The notes: generated by a model from the sequence alone, not told the origin. Positions 12,984 to 42,228 are shown, numbered from the stretch's first letter. The stretch is 64,000 nucleotides of DNA from Neelides folsomi (GCA_034687125.1 JAQGBZ010000159.1:1-64000), one strand, 5' to 3'. Made by a program: numbers and translations.

Positions 12984-14916
12984 GAGGTTCGTGTGGAGGT
13001 CCAAGACATGCGAAACACTTTCGCTCCAAAGACTCTCTTGCAAAGAAACGAGATTATCTTGTGGAATCAGTCAGGGGCCGCTTCATCTCTCCACTCCACT
13101 TTCCTAAATGTACGAGAGAGAAACTCCTACAACTCAATGCGAGTTGGATAGGTTTGGAGGAACCCCACAACTTTTCATATCAACTCAGTCGTAGTTGGTG
13201 CAGGATGAAAAGTGAGAGTGAGCGGATATGAGAGGGAGTTCTTATTATTGCAAGGGGGCAATCTCCATTCTTCTCCTTCACTATATATAATAAAACACAC
13301 TCCATTGTAATCATCTCCTCTTCTACATTTTCAGGACGTGTATAAGAATGGAGGATATGACATTGACACCCACGGTCACCTTTTCTCCTCCTCCTCCCTC
13401 CCACTGCTCCCACGCCATTAAATGACTCCTTTGGCATTAATGTCGTAAACCAAAGGATTCGCTTTTATTATCATATTTACACACCTGACAAATATTATGC
13501 ATATTTGCTTCTAAACCCCCAACAAAAACCTCAAACTTTTCAAAGAGCGAATGCCATCCGTTCGTGTCAGACATGGAAAAGCTTAAGAAATGGAATGAGT
13601 AAAATAAGAGCATATAATTTATGCAAATCCGGGCTCGAATGTTTAAACCTTAGTTAATTACTTAACCCTGAACATGTCGCACATTAACACACGAATGTTA
13701 CATGTTTTCTATGTATTGTTTGATTTTACACAGTTACACCTCTTGTACCTATATTTTAAATTTACATTGTGCGTTCTATTGAGTTGGAGCCTATTTTGTT
13801 ATGTTATAAACAAGTCATACTGACTGACTCATCCAATTATTCCCCTAAATACAACATCCTACAGGAAGAGTACGAATAGAAATATTTTTATAGTGAGAAG
13901 TGTGAGAACATAGCAAATATGTGAAATAGTGAGGATTAAGCGTAAAATGAATCAGCTAAGAGCAATAATAGTTTAAACTTTAAAGATTGAATTAATCATT
14001 GCTTTAACATTTTAACCTCATACATAAATTTCATCTAGGATGAGAAAAAAATGATTGAGCCTTGAACAAATTCGTCTAATGGGAAATTCAACGAAAGCTC
14101 GCTTCAAATCCGATTTAAAACGAGGACACGAATACTTGAGACTAACTTTTAAGCGGAAATTGAGATGAGACGACATATATTTTAGAAATAGCACAGAATC
14201 AGTGCGGAGGAAAATGGATATTTTTAGATAGGGTATTTTTATTCTCCCATGACCTCTTCACCATCAAATAGTCTTAAATAATATTTAATGAATACTTAAA
14301 CTTTTCCACATCCTTATTTTTCAATAGTGCTTTGCATTATAAGAGTAAATAAAAAATAATAAATATCAATATTGTAAATTGTCAGTTTGTCTGTATAAGA
14401 TTATTCTCTAAACATCGGTCATTTCGTGTTTACATACAAAACGTTAATGGCCGAAAATAAAATTGATCAAATGAGCTAACCATTTTGTTAACGCTTATGC
14501 TTTAAAATTTTGCTGACCAATCTATTAATTTTCGCATGTCGTGTCATTCGTATTTGAAACTGAATGAAAATGAAATACAGAAAATGATTTTACCTTTTAG
14601 TTCTGATGGATTAATTCAATCGACTTTAAAATGAATTCCTTTGATGAGAATTTTGCATATAAATATAATTTCACACCACAAAAAACAAGTACTTTGTAAT
14701 TACGCAAATTACAAGAATTTTAAAGAAATTGGATTTTTGGATTTATTCGAGGTTGGTTCGGTTGATTTGATAAGAGCGCTGGATATAATTTCAGCTAGTC
14801 AAAATGTTCTTCGAGTGGCTATTGAAGGTCTTTTGCTTTTTTTTCAAACTTGTGTAAAATTAAACTGCTATATATAATTGTATACTCCAAGTAATTGTTT
14901 GACAGTCAGTGATTCA

Positions 14917-16662
<1,746 letters not shown>

Positions 16663-17121
16663 ATAGTTTTTGAAATTATTTTCGTTCTACTTTTTAATAT
16701 AATTATACGAATATTTAATGTTATTAAAAATTAATTAATATTTACAGTAGTTATAAAATACACTTGTTTAAAATACATGTACATGTTTATATTTATGTAT
16801 TTGAGTAGTCTATTTGTATTTAAAATTGACTTTCGAAGGGTAACGTATTATTACAATTATATTAGATGCTAATTTGATTGTTAACATCGTTAATTCCTAA
16901 TTATATAATAATGGTGTGATAATTTAAGTACAAAATGACAAGTTGTTCGAATCATTCTTCATTTAAAAATAATAACATTTTTACTAAAAAACAAATTGTG
17001 CCTTATCAACATTCATTGATTCAATATCACCAAATTGCCATTTATAATCATAAATAAATATTATGTACATTCTTCTTGTACATAAGTTTTAGGTGTAACA
17101 TCTAAATATAAGGAAAGTTTT
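16663..17121. other. Intergenic region between convergent zinc-finger A and PIGS
   Basis: About 460 bp of AT-rich sequence holding both 3' UTRs. I see no additional feature. Confidence 0.5.
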
Positions 17122-19757
17122 CTATTTTTTCTTAAATACTTTCTTAAAAATATTATAAAGGGAGAAAATGACCGGGATTCCAACAGGAAGATAAAGCGGA
17201 ATGTAAATAGCATATTTTTGATCGTCTGGAAAGTAAAGTTGAGCCAAATTCTTTGGGTGATGAAATGCAATTTCGGAAGACTTGAAAGCATTTATTGCAA
17301 AACTTTGAGCTGTTTTTAAATTTCCAATCTTGGATTCTTCATAACTCGACTTCAATGACTTGACACTTTCATAAACTTGACTGGCAACTGTAAATTATGT
17401 CAATACAAATTATATCATTTAAACTTCTCGAGTTAAAACTTGATATTAATGAGTGAAAATGAACGTATAGTATTTATTTATTATTGCTGATAAAAGTCAA
17501 TGTATCCCTACCTTCTTGAGTCACAACAATATTGGTGATTTTCCCCAAAAGATTTCCTAATGACTAAAAATTGAAACGAAATTAATTTTGATCCAATAAT
17601 AATCAACATGTAATGTTTAGTTTTAAGTGTAAGTATATCATATAGCATTTTAAATGTATTTGACCAACCTCAAGTGTATTAGCAGAAGTTGAAAGAAGGG
17701 CTATTAATCTTTCTCTCACAATTATATCCACCTCCCAGTCCCTTATGGCCGAACCTCGTAAATTCAAGATCGCTTGCGACTCACTCTATTGTATTGTTTA
17801 TTTTAAATGAATAAAAGCAATAATTGTAAGATTAAAATTAAAGATTGGTTAAGATTAAAAATACCGTTTGCTGAAGTCCTATCAAAGATCGTAGTTGTGC
17901 AAGGATTATGGACATTGTAGAATTAACATTTACTTCGTGAACATCACTGCTATTTTGATCACAAGGTGCATTGTAAATCTGAATACCTGTAGATTTAAAA
18001 TTATTTTAAATTCATTTCCACTCATATATAACATGCCTTAATTTTAACTTGTTTAGCATTTCATTAATTTCATCGGTGAGTGAAACACATAACAATTGAA
18101 TGAACTCTTACCACCCCAACGAGGAACCAAAAAAGAATTTGAAACGAGTGGATTTCCAGTATTATCCAATACTCTTAACGGAAATTCTTCGCAGGGAGAA
18201 ACGTAAATGAGAAAATTCAAAGCGGGATTTTGTGAGACGAATGATGCTGAAAAATATAAACGATTGTTAAATTTTTAATCATTGAAGTTGATGTAATATA
18301 ACGTGAGAAAAAACTTACTCAATTTAGATTCCACAGGATTAATTACAAGTGGAAGTTGATCGTGAGGAATTTCAAAATTTTTTGTTTCTTTATTGAACTG
18401 TGGATTAATATTCAAATTGACGTAGTATAATATTTGAGATCTAATATTAAACTCGGCAAATACATTGAGCTTTTCCAAAATAGGATCCATGTATTCTGCA
18501 AAACAAAGTCATTGTAAAATTACATACTATAATTACAACTTGTATGGTATAACTAAATAGATAATATTATGTAATTGTTAACGCTAGTGAAGTTTGGTAA
18601 TAAAACTACTTTTGATTCCAGTTTGAATATCCCATTTACAGTCCATTTTTTCAGGTTCGGGAACTAAAAGGGTAAGGAGAATGTCATAACCAGCTGACAA
18701 TGATAAACTCAATTTGGCTTGCTCTTCGCTCTTTTTTTCTTTTCGGGAGAATTTTTGAATGAAATTGGAAAGAATTGTAGGATTTATCTTGGCCGAATTT
18801 GAAATGTAATAAGCCGAACGACAATTTCCAAGAATAATTCTAGGCCCATGTTCCTGGAGGAGATCAGCTCTTCCAACCTGACAAACGTGACATTTTTTAC
18901 ATACTCACTCTAACAAAACACTTTTAGGTATATCCTGATTAGGTATCTACAATTGAACACGTTTACAACAACTTAGGCTAGAATGATTAAACAATAAACT
19001 TACATAATACAGGTGTATGTCGTTGTCAATTTCTGAATCCATACAAAATTTTCGATCAACTTCATAAATGTTTTTACTCTTGTAAATGAACCCCATTTCT
19101 TTGTCAGTTGTTTGTCGAAAATTATAATTTATAGGATAATCGTCTCCATCATCTGGAAATTAATTAAACATATTAAAGCCCATATTATAATGTACCTTTC
19201 TCTAATTCACATTGCGTGAACATTATAATTTTGGATTAATACAGGTAGAGGTGCTGAGTTCCTAAACAATTCATTAAATAAATACCTAAAGTCCACTCAC
19301 CACTTTTAATGTCAGCAGGCGTTGAAAATCCTTTAAGATAAACGTTAATTGTAATCTTAATATTTTCATCCAGAAAGCTCTTCAAAGTAGTCATTTCATT
19401 CGGAAGTGGAACTCTCTCAACAGTCGTTGTCACCCACCAGAGAGGAAGTCCAATAATTAGCATAACAAAAGCAAAACTTCCAGCAGTCCAATACTGCCAT
19501 TTATCAGGCTCTAGATTAAAAATACATATTTAATTTTAAATACTTATAAACAGATGTTAAATTAATACAAAGGATATTAAGCAAAAATGTAATATGTCAT
19601 TAAATCAGAATTTTAAATATTTACTTTCTCCAATTTCAGCATCGGTCGAATCTTTCTCGCTTTCAGTCTTTTCAGGTGTCGGTGATTTTTTGTCCTCGTC
19701 ATTCTTGAGATTGACCTCTCTACTCATTCCTAAGAAATGAACTTTGCTCTTTCGCAT
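17122..19757 (-). CDS. PIGS: GPI transamidase subunit PIG-S
   Basis: PIG-S is an ER-membrane subunit of the GPI transamidase that swaps a C-terminal signal for a GPI anchor on secreted proteins. Exons are 19625-19757, 19301-19510, 19004-19152, 18610-18877, 18319-18495, 18112-18246, 17865-17986, 17669-17785, 17512-17563 and 17122-17387, giving 542 residues. An N-terminal acidic cytosolic tail (KTESEKDSTDAEIGE) leads to a membrane segment ending IIGLPLWWVTT, the family hallmark. Lumenal landmarks are SQILYYVNLNINPQF, PLVINPVESKLS, NPLVSNSFLVPRWG and LYFPDDQKYAIYIPLYLPV, the last entering the C-terminal membrane helix before a Lys-rich tail (KKVFKKK). The first ATG (19757) adds ten residues over the next in-frame ATG (19727), and either may be used. 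The gene lies between two paralogous zinc-finger genes on the other strand. Confidence 0.95.
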
Positions 19758-20240
19758 CTTATGATTAGTGTCAAGTACAAAAAGTTAAATGCTAAATGTC
19801 AATTAAAAATTCAGCAACGAGTATGAAAAGAGAGAGAAGTCAGAAGATTTTATAAATTTTATTTCTTTGAGAAAGGAACCCGGTGATTTGGTTCAAATGC
19901 CTGGGCAAGATTTTGCGTAATGAGAGCTTGCAAATAATGAGAGTTGTCTATTCGTTCCATTTTCACATGCGGCATCATCTCGGATCTCCATCGTTTACCT
20001 TATGTAATATTATACTTACCTTACATCCAATCTAATATTAAATGAAACAAGATGATAAGTAACTTCAACACCTTTACATTCCTAACAAGATTACATTGAA
20101 AGAAGCTGACTCCAAGCTCGAACATCTTGAAACTCAAAATTTCCCATATAAATTATCTTTAAATAAACTTCCTTTGTCTGATATAACGCCACGCCCAGTT
20201 AATTGACTTGTTAAATTGTCCATTCCACTTCACTTGCATA
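19758..20240. other. Divergent promoter region between PIGS and zinc-finger B
   Basis: About 480 bp between two start codons on opposite strands, so it probably carries both promoters. No repeat or reading frame of note is visible. Confidence 0.5.
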
Positions 20241-21976
<1,736 letters not shown>

Positions 21977-22632
21977 TAAAATAAAAATTATATCACGCAT
22001 TTTGTTAAAAACGAATATTAATGATGAAATTATTGCTTATTAGTTAGTGAAATACCTTCAATCGTGTGGATATTACTGGATTATTCCTAAAATGTTATAA
22101 CAAACTATACTATCAGATCATACCAAATTATGTGTCTTATTGGTCTTATGCAAGATTCAAATTTACATTGGTAACATAGGTAAAATATTCAATTAAAATT
22201 TTGAACTATTCGAATAAAATCAAAAAAGATCATTTTTGTTATATTTTTAAATCGATTCCCTAGTTATAAGTTGTGCAGTTTAATAAATTTTTGAATTTAT
22301 TTTGGCTTCTCCATAAGCACAATAAGACACATAATTTGGTATGATCTGATATAACGTAATAACTATAACTCATGTTAATGTGATAAGTTGATAAGTGATA
22401 ATATTTAAACTCCTTGATAGACTTGATACTGATAGAGGAAAGAAAAATGAGAAAAGTATAGCATATAATTAAATTCATAGCATAAATATTATCTTGAATA
22501 AAAAACAATTTGAGAATATGTACACAAACGAATATATTGCTTTATTATATTTTTATTTTAGTGTAAACTTAATTAAGTAAGGTTATTATACCATAAACTT
22601 GCATAATAATTTTACATTATTAATTATCTCAT
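21977..22632. other. Intergenic region downstream of zinc-finger B
   Basis: Very AT-rich. A segment near 22120-22135 reading CCAAATTATGTGTCTTAT recurs in inverse complement near 22320-22345, forming an imperfect inverted repeat of about 40 bp per arm (22100-22145 with 22312-22352). No gene is visible. Confidence 0.5.
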
Positions 22633-22636
22633 TTAA

Positions 22637-23061
22637 AAAGGGAACGTTTTTTTACTGAAGCTCACGTTCGGGGTCAAGGATCATTTTACAATTAAGACCA
22701 TCATTATAAATGATAATTCCAATTAAAACTTATCTGCTAAAATCACAGGTTAAAATTTAATAAATTATTGAAATTTCGATATTAAAATTTAACCCTTGAC
22801 TCCTTAAACTCCCCCTGTTGAAAGATGAAATTCCTATGTTAAAGCCCATCTAAGTTTTTAGAAATTCAATGAGGATTTTATTCGATTTTTCCGAGTTTAG
22901 ATGGAATCCAAGGGTTAAAAACGAAATTTCAAAAATTCATAAATTTTAATCTGCGATTTTAGCAGACAAGTTTTAATTTGGATCATCATTTCTAATGATG
23001 GTCTTAATTGTCCAATGACCCTTGACCCCGAACGTGAGCTTCAATAAAAAAACGTTCCCTC
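22637..23061. mobile_element. MITE/foldback-type nonautonomous DNA element with long terminal inverted repeats
   Basis: The left arm (22637 to about 22806) and the right arm (about 22903 to 23061) are inverted copies, close to 85-90% identical by eye, around a unique middle of about 100 bp. Shared blocks include GGGAACGTTTTTTT, GAAGCTCACGTTCGGGGTCA, CAATTAAGACCATCATT and CTGCTAAAATC. TTAA flanks both ends (22633-22636 and 23062-23065), consistent with a TTAA target duplication (piggyBac-like) or a TA duplication (mariner-like), since the flanks fit both. There is no transposase reading frame, so it would depend on an element elsewhere. Confidence 0.85.
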
Positions 23062-23065
23062 TTAA

Positions 23066-23494
23066 GATACATAAATAACATGCATTACATATAAAAATAT
23101 TTCCTGTTATACTATTAAGTATCTAGAAAGTAGCATCTAAAAGTTGAGCGCACCTGAAACAATTTTCAAAAACAAATCTGAACAATCTCCTAAATCCTAA
23201 AAAGAATATAAGAAAGAGAGAATTCTCTCAGAGAAAGACAGAAAGATCAGAGAGATTCCCTTTTTAGCTCATTATTCTCAGGTGTCAGATCCCATCTTAT
23301 TGTCTTCTTCCCATCTCTGATTAAAATTAGATTCAGAATAAGAAGAACAACCAGAGAATTCTGATTGATTTAATAAAATCCATTTTGTAAGCCATATTAT
23401 ATGGCCCATATAATATTTTGAAAGCCGTGAATAGAGGACATACAAAATTATATTTATTATCATTTATTTCATATAAAAAAATAACTTAATCATA
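23066..23494. other. Intergenic region upstream of USE1
   Basis: It includes a purine-rich GA/AG low-complexity patch at about 23205-23260 (repeated AGAGA motifs). The remainder is AT-rich. It probably contains the USE1 promoter. Confidence 0.5.
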
Positions 23495-24863
23495 ATGATT
23501 GTCAGCAATAATAAACCTCAATACAGTTTCAAGCATCATAAACCATCGCGGATGGAAATCAATATTGTTAGACTTTTGGAAAAATGTGAAACACTTGCGA
23601 AAGATTTAAAAGATGTTAACAACTGGAGACTTGAAAAGGTATTATTGTATAATTTTTACTGTATTGCATGTTATATCGATAAAATGATTAAATAAAATAA
23701 AATGATTATATAACAATTTTGTTCTTTTTAAAATTTAATTTCAGTATGCTGATACGTTGGGTATCATGCTAAACGAATTGAAAAATGGACCAAAGTAAGT
23801 AAATAATATTTTAAGATAACTTATTATATTATATTTATGAGTAGAGCTTATATTATCATTATTAATTTTCTAACTCATTGTTCATTATTTAATCTTTTTT
23901 GGTTGAAGCTCTCCAGACCGAGACGTAACTTTGGAGTATTTAAGGAGAATTGAATTCATCAAGAACACAATTCAAACTATAAAACTTGTAATTTTATGAC
24001 AAATATTTAATTTATTATAAGTAATTCCTCGACATTTAGAAGCTCTTTTACTTTATCGAGAAAAATTAATTTAAATTATTTTTTAATTGTAGCCCACAAT
24101 ATCTGAAAAAGTGATCGCCTCCCAGATGATGAAGCCATGTGTAACTGGAGGATCAGATCAAATGGAAATTAAATACAGACAAAATTCAAAGTACTCAAAA
24201 GATCAAAGAAAAGAATTGTTTGGAGAGGATTCAACGCAAAATGAATCAGAAAAAATTGAAGACATGGACCATTTGGTTAAGTATCATCACGATCTTCAAG
24301 AAAAAATTGCCAATCATATGCTAGATTTGACAAAGAGCTTAAAAGAACAAGCTTTAATTGCCAGTCAAATTGTCAAAAAAGACTCTGAGGTATCAAAACT
24401 TAATTCTTAATACATTAAATACCTACCATATTAGTATGTATCACTCTCCATTTTCCCGAAAATTTCAGATTTAGGATTAATAATTCGATAATTTTTAGGT
24501 TATTGACAAATCGAGTCAACAAGTGGATTCAAATGAAGGCGTTTTGAAAATTGAATCGCTTAAGCTGGATCGTTTTAATAAAAATGCATGCAAATGTTGG
24601 ATATGGTTTATGATTGCTTTTGTAACATTTACATTTGTTGGTGAGTAAAAATTAAACAACTTATAAAAACTATTAATTTATTATGTAGTAAAGTTTATAA
24701 AATATTATTTGTCATTGTAATTTCACAAATACTGTAAACGGATATTTATTATAAACGAACTAAATCTAATTCTAAACTAAACCATTAGCCATATAAATCA
24801 GCATCATTATTTTGAATTTTAGGAATGGTGCTATTTATGAAAGTGTTCAAGAAAAAATATTAA
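23495..24863 (+). CDS. USE1: Vesicle transport protein USE1 (ER Q-SNARE, p31)
   Basis: USE1 is a tail-anchored ER SNARE that works with syntaxin 18, BNIP1/Sec20 and Sec22b in Golgi-to-ER retrograde fusion. Exons are 23495-23638, 23745-23794, 23909-23987, 24093-24389, 24499-24640 and 24823-24863, giving 250 residues. Family landmarks are SRMEINIVRLLEKCETLAKD near the N-terminus, NNWRLEKYADTLGIML, RKELFGEDS, and the SNARE-like helix HHDLQEKIANHMLDLTKSLK. The C-terminal tail anchor (CWIWFMIAFVTFTFVGMVLF) is followed by a short Lys-rich end. Length and order match animal USE1. Confidence 0.95.
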
Positions 24864-25876
24864 TTTTGGCTCAATCGGAATTGAAAACTTTGTGATATTA
24901 ATTTAAATCAATGTTGATGAATCTTGTATAATGCTAATTGAAAATAAAATACCATTTTCATATCGTTTTTACAATGTAAAATACTTGAAATGTAAATGCT
25001 GATACATTACATGACTAAAATCTTTACATATAGAATAAAAACATTCCCTATAAAGGATGTGGTTTAGTATTTGCATGCTAATTTAGCGGTACGATGAAGA
25101 TGACAAAGGCCATCCATAATACTACTCATTTACTCATCAACTCATCATCTCATATAAGTATGTATTTGCGCAACTATCTCACTATATTTGCTCATTTAAG
25201 TTCCTTATCATTCTTATGTCATACAAGTCTTAATTATCATTCGTAGTAGACCTATAAAGACTCCTTTAAGATATTATGTATGTAAAGTCGTGTTGAATGT
25301 AATTTTCCCTCATCTTGGATCTACATGTATCTACATGTAATGTATAATTAAAGTTTGCTATATACATACTTGAAGATAACATGCAACGGCATGTTTTTTG
25401 TATTGGCTAATGCGAGGATTCCTCTCTCATCTTTAAAACACAGGGAATTAGAAATGCGTAGAGGTTGATATTAACAATAAATGTAATCTTGCACATCTTC
25501 GCCTTATAACATCGTGATAGCCATTGGAATTGAAGTTATCATAATAGACGAAGGAAGAAGCCCTGAACAGAATGGTAATGAAAGGAAGAGGGGATTTTTC
25601 CACGGTGTGATTCGAGGATGAAATGGGGGTCGGGAGAAGTGCATCATAGTGTTCGTGGAACAGGTAATTTGAGCCAGCATGTGAGGATCTCCAAGATCCA
25701 ACCCACCTGAGATACAGATTTTGTTTTCAATAAGCCCTGCGGCCAGGCGAAATCCCTTGGTGAATAAATAAGGGTTGGTTTGGCTCGCTGTGTGGTTGGA
25801 TCACCCCAGGGCAGGGGAAGACTCGTTCCTTGGCTCATTCCCTCTCATCTCCTCGGGTCGGTGGAACGTCTCGGCG
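24864..25876. other. Intergenic region and bitesize promoter/5' leader
   Basis: The left half is AT-rich with a loose tandem of ACTCAT/TCATC at about 25120-25155 and a doubled CTACATGTA near 25320-25340. From about 25400 base composition becomes clearly less AT-rich and continues so into the bitesize first exon and first intron. Minus-strand open frames at 25504-25838 appear to be by-products of this composition. I looked here for an upstream exon coding the missing Rab-binding helix of the bitesize protein and could not find one. Confidence 0.5.
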
Positions 25877-33593
<7,717 letters not shown>

Positions 33594-35825
33594 AAAATAT
33601 TATTTGGCTGTTCTTCTCGTGAGCCAACCCAATCTGTCTCTTTTACTCCAAGAGCAATTAATTACCTTTGTCGTTATGCCCAAACTTGACCTAGGGAATA
33701 TTGCTTCCACTACTCGTCCAACTTCTTTCCTTCTCCTTTTTTATACATGGGACGAACTCATGGGATTTGATGTGTTCACCTTCAACTATTTCCAATCTCC
33801 GCCCTCTTATGATTCCATCGGCAATTCCTATATATTACCATTCTACTTATACTTATTGTTAACGTAGTTAGACATTTATAATTAATAGGATATTAACTCA
33901 TTTTGATTAAAGAGTGAAATTATCATGGAATTTTTGAAGTTTTCTATTATAGGCTAGGCGTAATAATATTAGGTGGCTATATTGGAATATAATATTTAAT
34001 ATTATAATACTTTTACTTTTAAAGTAAATTCTAACATTAAGACAGACATTATATTTATATATTTATATTATAGAATATGAGAAAACAACGAAGAGATTTC
34101 AAGATAGGATACATACATACTTTTGTATTCAATGTATATTATAATCATCAACAATGATTAAAATTGATTATTTTACATGAGATTATATACATTTTAATAT
34201 TATACATTCCAGCTAATAATGTAGTACATTAGAAAATGAGAATGTAAATAATTAACAATTAACACACATTTCTCACATTATTAGTAAAATAATCGTTTTT
34301 TGAAAAAATGATACTTCTTACTTATCCAGTTTAATCTTTAGTAAAATTAGTTGGAATAAAATAGTTTGATAATGCTGTAGAATTTTATGCGGCATTCTAA
34401 TTATGCAACGAGATTGAGATTTCATTATTATTGTAGATAATAATGCTTATATTCTGATCCCTGTGATTTATCAATTAGCACGAAAGTTTGTTCTTAAAGG
34501 CAATTAAACATTGATTAAATAGTTATTACTTGAAATAACTATTGTGTTAAATCGAACCAAATTAAAATTGAATGTATTAAAGGTAATGGAGTTTATTCAG
34601 AATTCAAATGAAGTAAAAATCTTATTCTGCATTCAATTTATAGTATATTTCGTTGTTGTTATTATGATATAAAATTATTAAGGTTAACCCTATAAATACA
34701 GTTTACATACTGTAATGAAATCTTCCAATACGGAACATTAAATTGTATGACTAATAGTAAGAAATGAATGTGTATTAAAAAGTAACATTGTTATGGGTCA
34801 AAATAAGCTTGTGATCATATATTGTTCTAAACGAAAGCCTAAAGGGGTATATAACCACGACATAAGTAAATGCTAAATACTTATTTTACATACCTACATA
34901 TGTAATTAATTTATAGTCAGATTTAAGCAAGACCAATACTAAATCAATTAAAAATAAATATAGTAAAATCGATGGGCCAAGTGATTGTGAGTAAAAAAGA
35001 ATGTATAGCCTATAAAGCTACGTTGATTAATTGTAACAATTGAAACGAATAAAATCGCATATTTATAAACCATGATAAGTAATATTTTGCTTGTAAAGTT
35101 TCTTCATTCATAATTTCGATTTCTGTGTTCAATTTCCTCATTTTATTATCATTTTATCAAAGTAGATAAATATTTCACATGAATGACACTTTTCAGACTT
35201 CAAGTATGGAAATATGAACGACTTATCAATTATCTTGACAAGTTCTAATATCATACAAAATATGTTATCTTTGAGCTTAATGTGCTTTTTGAATAACAGA
35301 TAAAGAATTTTGTCTAAATGGAGAGTTATTTACTTTTCGTACATCAATAAGCACTTTGGACGCCGTGTCATTATTTCATTATCATTGCATATAATGTTTT
35401 TTATCATTTCGTCGCTTATCTTTTTATCCAAAGATTGAAATAAAATATTATGCTGCGCAGCATCTCATGTTGTGTCAAGAATGAAGCTAAATGAGTCGCT
35501 TCCTCACTTTTTTGAACAGAAAAGAATAGATGCAATTAAATCAAATAATACTCTAAATTGTAAATGTAAAGGCAACTTTACGACGTTTCCGAATGCTTTG
35601 AGAGAGGCGCCATATGGAGACTTTGGGGAGTAATGGACATTGAATTTAATGAAATCTAAATACTGAGAAATTCATAGAACTCTATGCGGAATACATACGG
35701 CCTGACTGAAAGTCAACACGTGCTCCATTACTAAAATTTTATTTAAGAATCCAAGTAGCATTTATATTTAAGTTTTAAAGACATTAAATAATTCAGTACC
35801 CGACAGCCCGGCAATTAAATTAAGC
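33594..35825. other. Two-kilobase AT-rich intergenic region between bitesize and ZCCHC9
   Basis: The start is bitesize 3' UTR: an open stretch continues after the stop but lacks protein-like sequence. The middle (33900-35450) is AT-rich without recognisable repeats, RNA genes or reading frames. The last 250 bp (from about 35560, including GAGAGGCGCCATATGGAG and a CACGTG at about 35718) is less AT-rich and is probably the ZCCHC9 promoter. Confidence 0.5.
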
Positions 35826-36788
35826 ATGGGAGAAGAAGACATTAAAGATAGCATGGACGACAGCGAATCGTCAAATATTACACCAGATACAACAGAGGCA
35901 AGTGTGGCTAAAGTCTCCAACGAAGGAAAAATGAAAAATGAAAGGACAAAGAAGTTAATCAGATATCGCCAATTTCTCTTAACGGTAGACGAAATCAAAA
36001 AGTATCAAAATTTGACTAAGAAATTACGTAAGGAAGGAAAATCAAAAAAAGAGGTGGCCAAAGAAGTCGATAAACTCTTCACAAAACCCAAGGACGAAGA
36101 AAAGGTTGTTAAAAAGAAATGCCTGCATTGTCGAAGAAAAGGTCACACCATGATCGATTGCCCACAACAGAAGTCTTCAACAGGAGCGACGAATTTGTTC
36201 GAATCGAGCATGAAAGGATCCACCGTCTGTTTCAAATGCGGATCAACCGAGCATGTTTCGAGAGTTTGCACGAAAGTTCGCGTGAGTACACTAATTCTAA
36301 TTATCTGATATGTTAAAATTTACCCTTTATGTAATTATTAATTATAATTATGTTGCGATTTCGATTTGAATTATTTATATTACTGTATAATATGTACATA
36401 TAGGATGCACTATATGGTATAGCGTCGTTCAATACGGATAAAAAATCTAATTAATTTTTCAAAATTGTAGGGAGATAAATTTGAATTCGCCAATTGTTTC
36501 GTATGCGGCGAAGATGGTCACATTTCGAGACAATGCCCGAAAAATAGCAACGGAATTTACATCCACGGTGGAGGATGCCGAGAATGTGGAGAGAATACTC
36601 ATTTAGCTCAGGATTGCCCAAATAAGAAATCATTCAAATCTGAAGTTGTTATCAAGGAAAAGGAAATTAAGATTTCTGCCATAGTGGACCCTTTTGCCTC
36701 AGTAGAAGATGAAGTTATACAAGACATTGAAGCATCAAAGCCCAAAAAACCAACAGCCAGAAATGGTGCAAAACGTGTTAAATTTTAA
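35826..36788 (+). CDS. ZCCHC9: Zinc finger CCHC domain-containing protein 9
   Basis: ZCCHC9 is a nucleolar RNA-binding protein of the CNBP-like zinc-knuckle group. Two exons (35826-36281 and 36471-36788) encode 257 residues. An acidic N-terminus is followed by a Lys/Arg-rich coiled region (YQNLTKKLRKEGKSKKEVAK), the signature of this family, then four CCHC knuckles: CLHCRRKGHTMIDC, CFKCGSTEHVSRVC, CFVCGEDGHISRQC and CRECGENTHLAQDC. The C-terminus ends in a basic GAKRVKF. The spacing and length match animal ZCCHC9. Its stop lies only about 290 bp from the stop of the convergent Miro gene. Confidence 0.94.
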
Positions 36789-37079
36789 CTGACTTTTATA
36801 AGGTAAATATTCAGTAGGGTAGTTTATACGCTTAATAATTATATTTCGGTGTTCCAATTTATAATTTTTCGTTTGTGTCTATTCTTATCAAAATATTCTA
36901 TCTTTAAGATGATGTGACGATGTCAGTACGATTTCGATAATAAATTACTCAATCTAAGATTCATTCATGATTGAGATAGTGTTTATTGCATAGGCATACA
37001 TACGAATAACGACAAGTAATCTGCTTATTAAATTAATTTGAGTGACATTGCTGTTGGAAATATCTGTTTGTCTTCAACG
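36789..37079. other. Convergent 3' ends of ZCCHC9 and Miro
   Basis: This 291-bp gap holds both 3' UTRs. AATAAA at about 36940 (GATAATAAATTAC) fits a ZCCHC9 polyadenylation signal. Overlapping antisense 3' ends are likely. Confidence 0.45.

Positions 37080-42228
<5,149 letters not shown>

Larger units (their letters stand above)
11875..14916. other. Three-kilobase intergenic region upstream of CYLD and of the first zinc-finger gene
   Basis: This region separates divergently transcribed genes and should hold both promoters. It contains a TG microsatellite (12761 on), a GATCATC/GATGATG inverted repeat (12935-12983) and a less AT-rich belt at about 12850-13440. Within the belt are an 82-codon plus-strand frame at 12903-13151 and a minus-strand one at 13180-13437, neither recognisable. 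A 5' leader exon of the zinc-finger gene probably lies near its right end. Confidence 0.45.

Noticed and set aside
12903-13437. 82-codon plus-strand and 85-codon minus-strand frames as small genes
   Set aside because: Neither resembles a known family. They lie where base composition is balanced, which makes open frames likely by chance. Kept only as part of a regulatory-belt finding.
14641-14877. 78-codon frame just upstream of zinc-finger A as a coding exon
   Set aside because: It starts at a non-ATG position in most of its length, ends in a stop just before the real start, and lacks a donor that would join it in frame.
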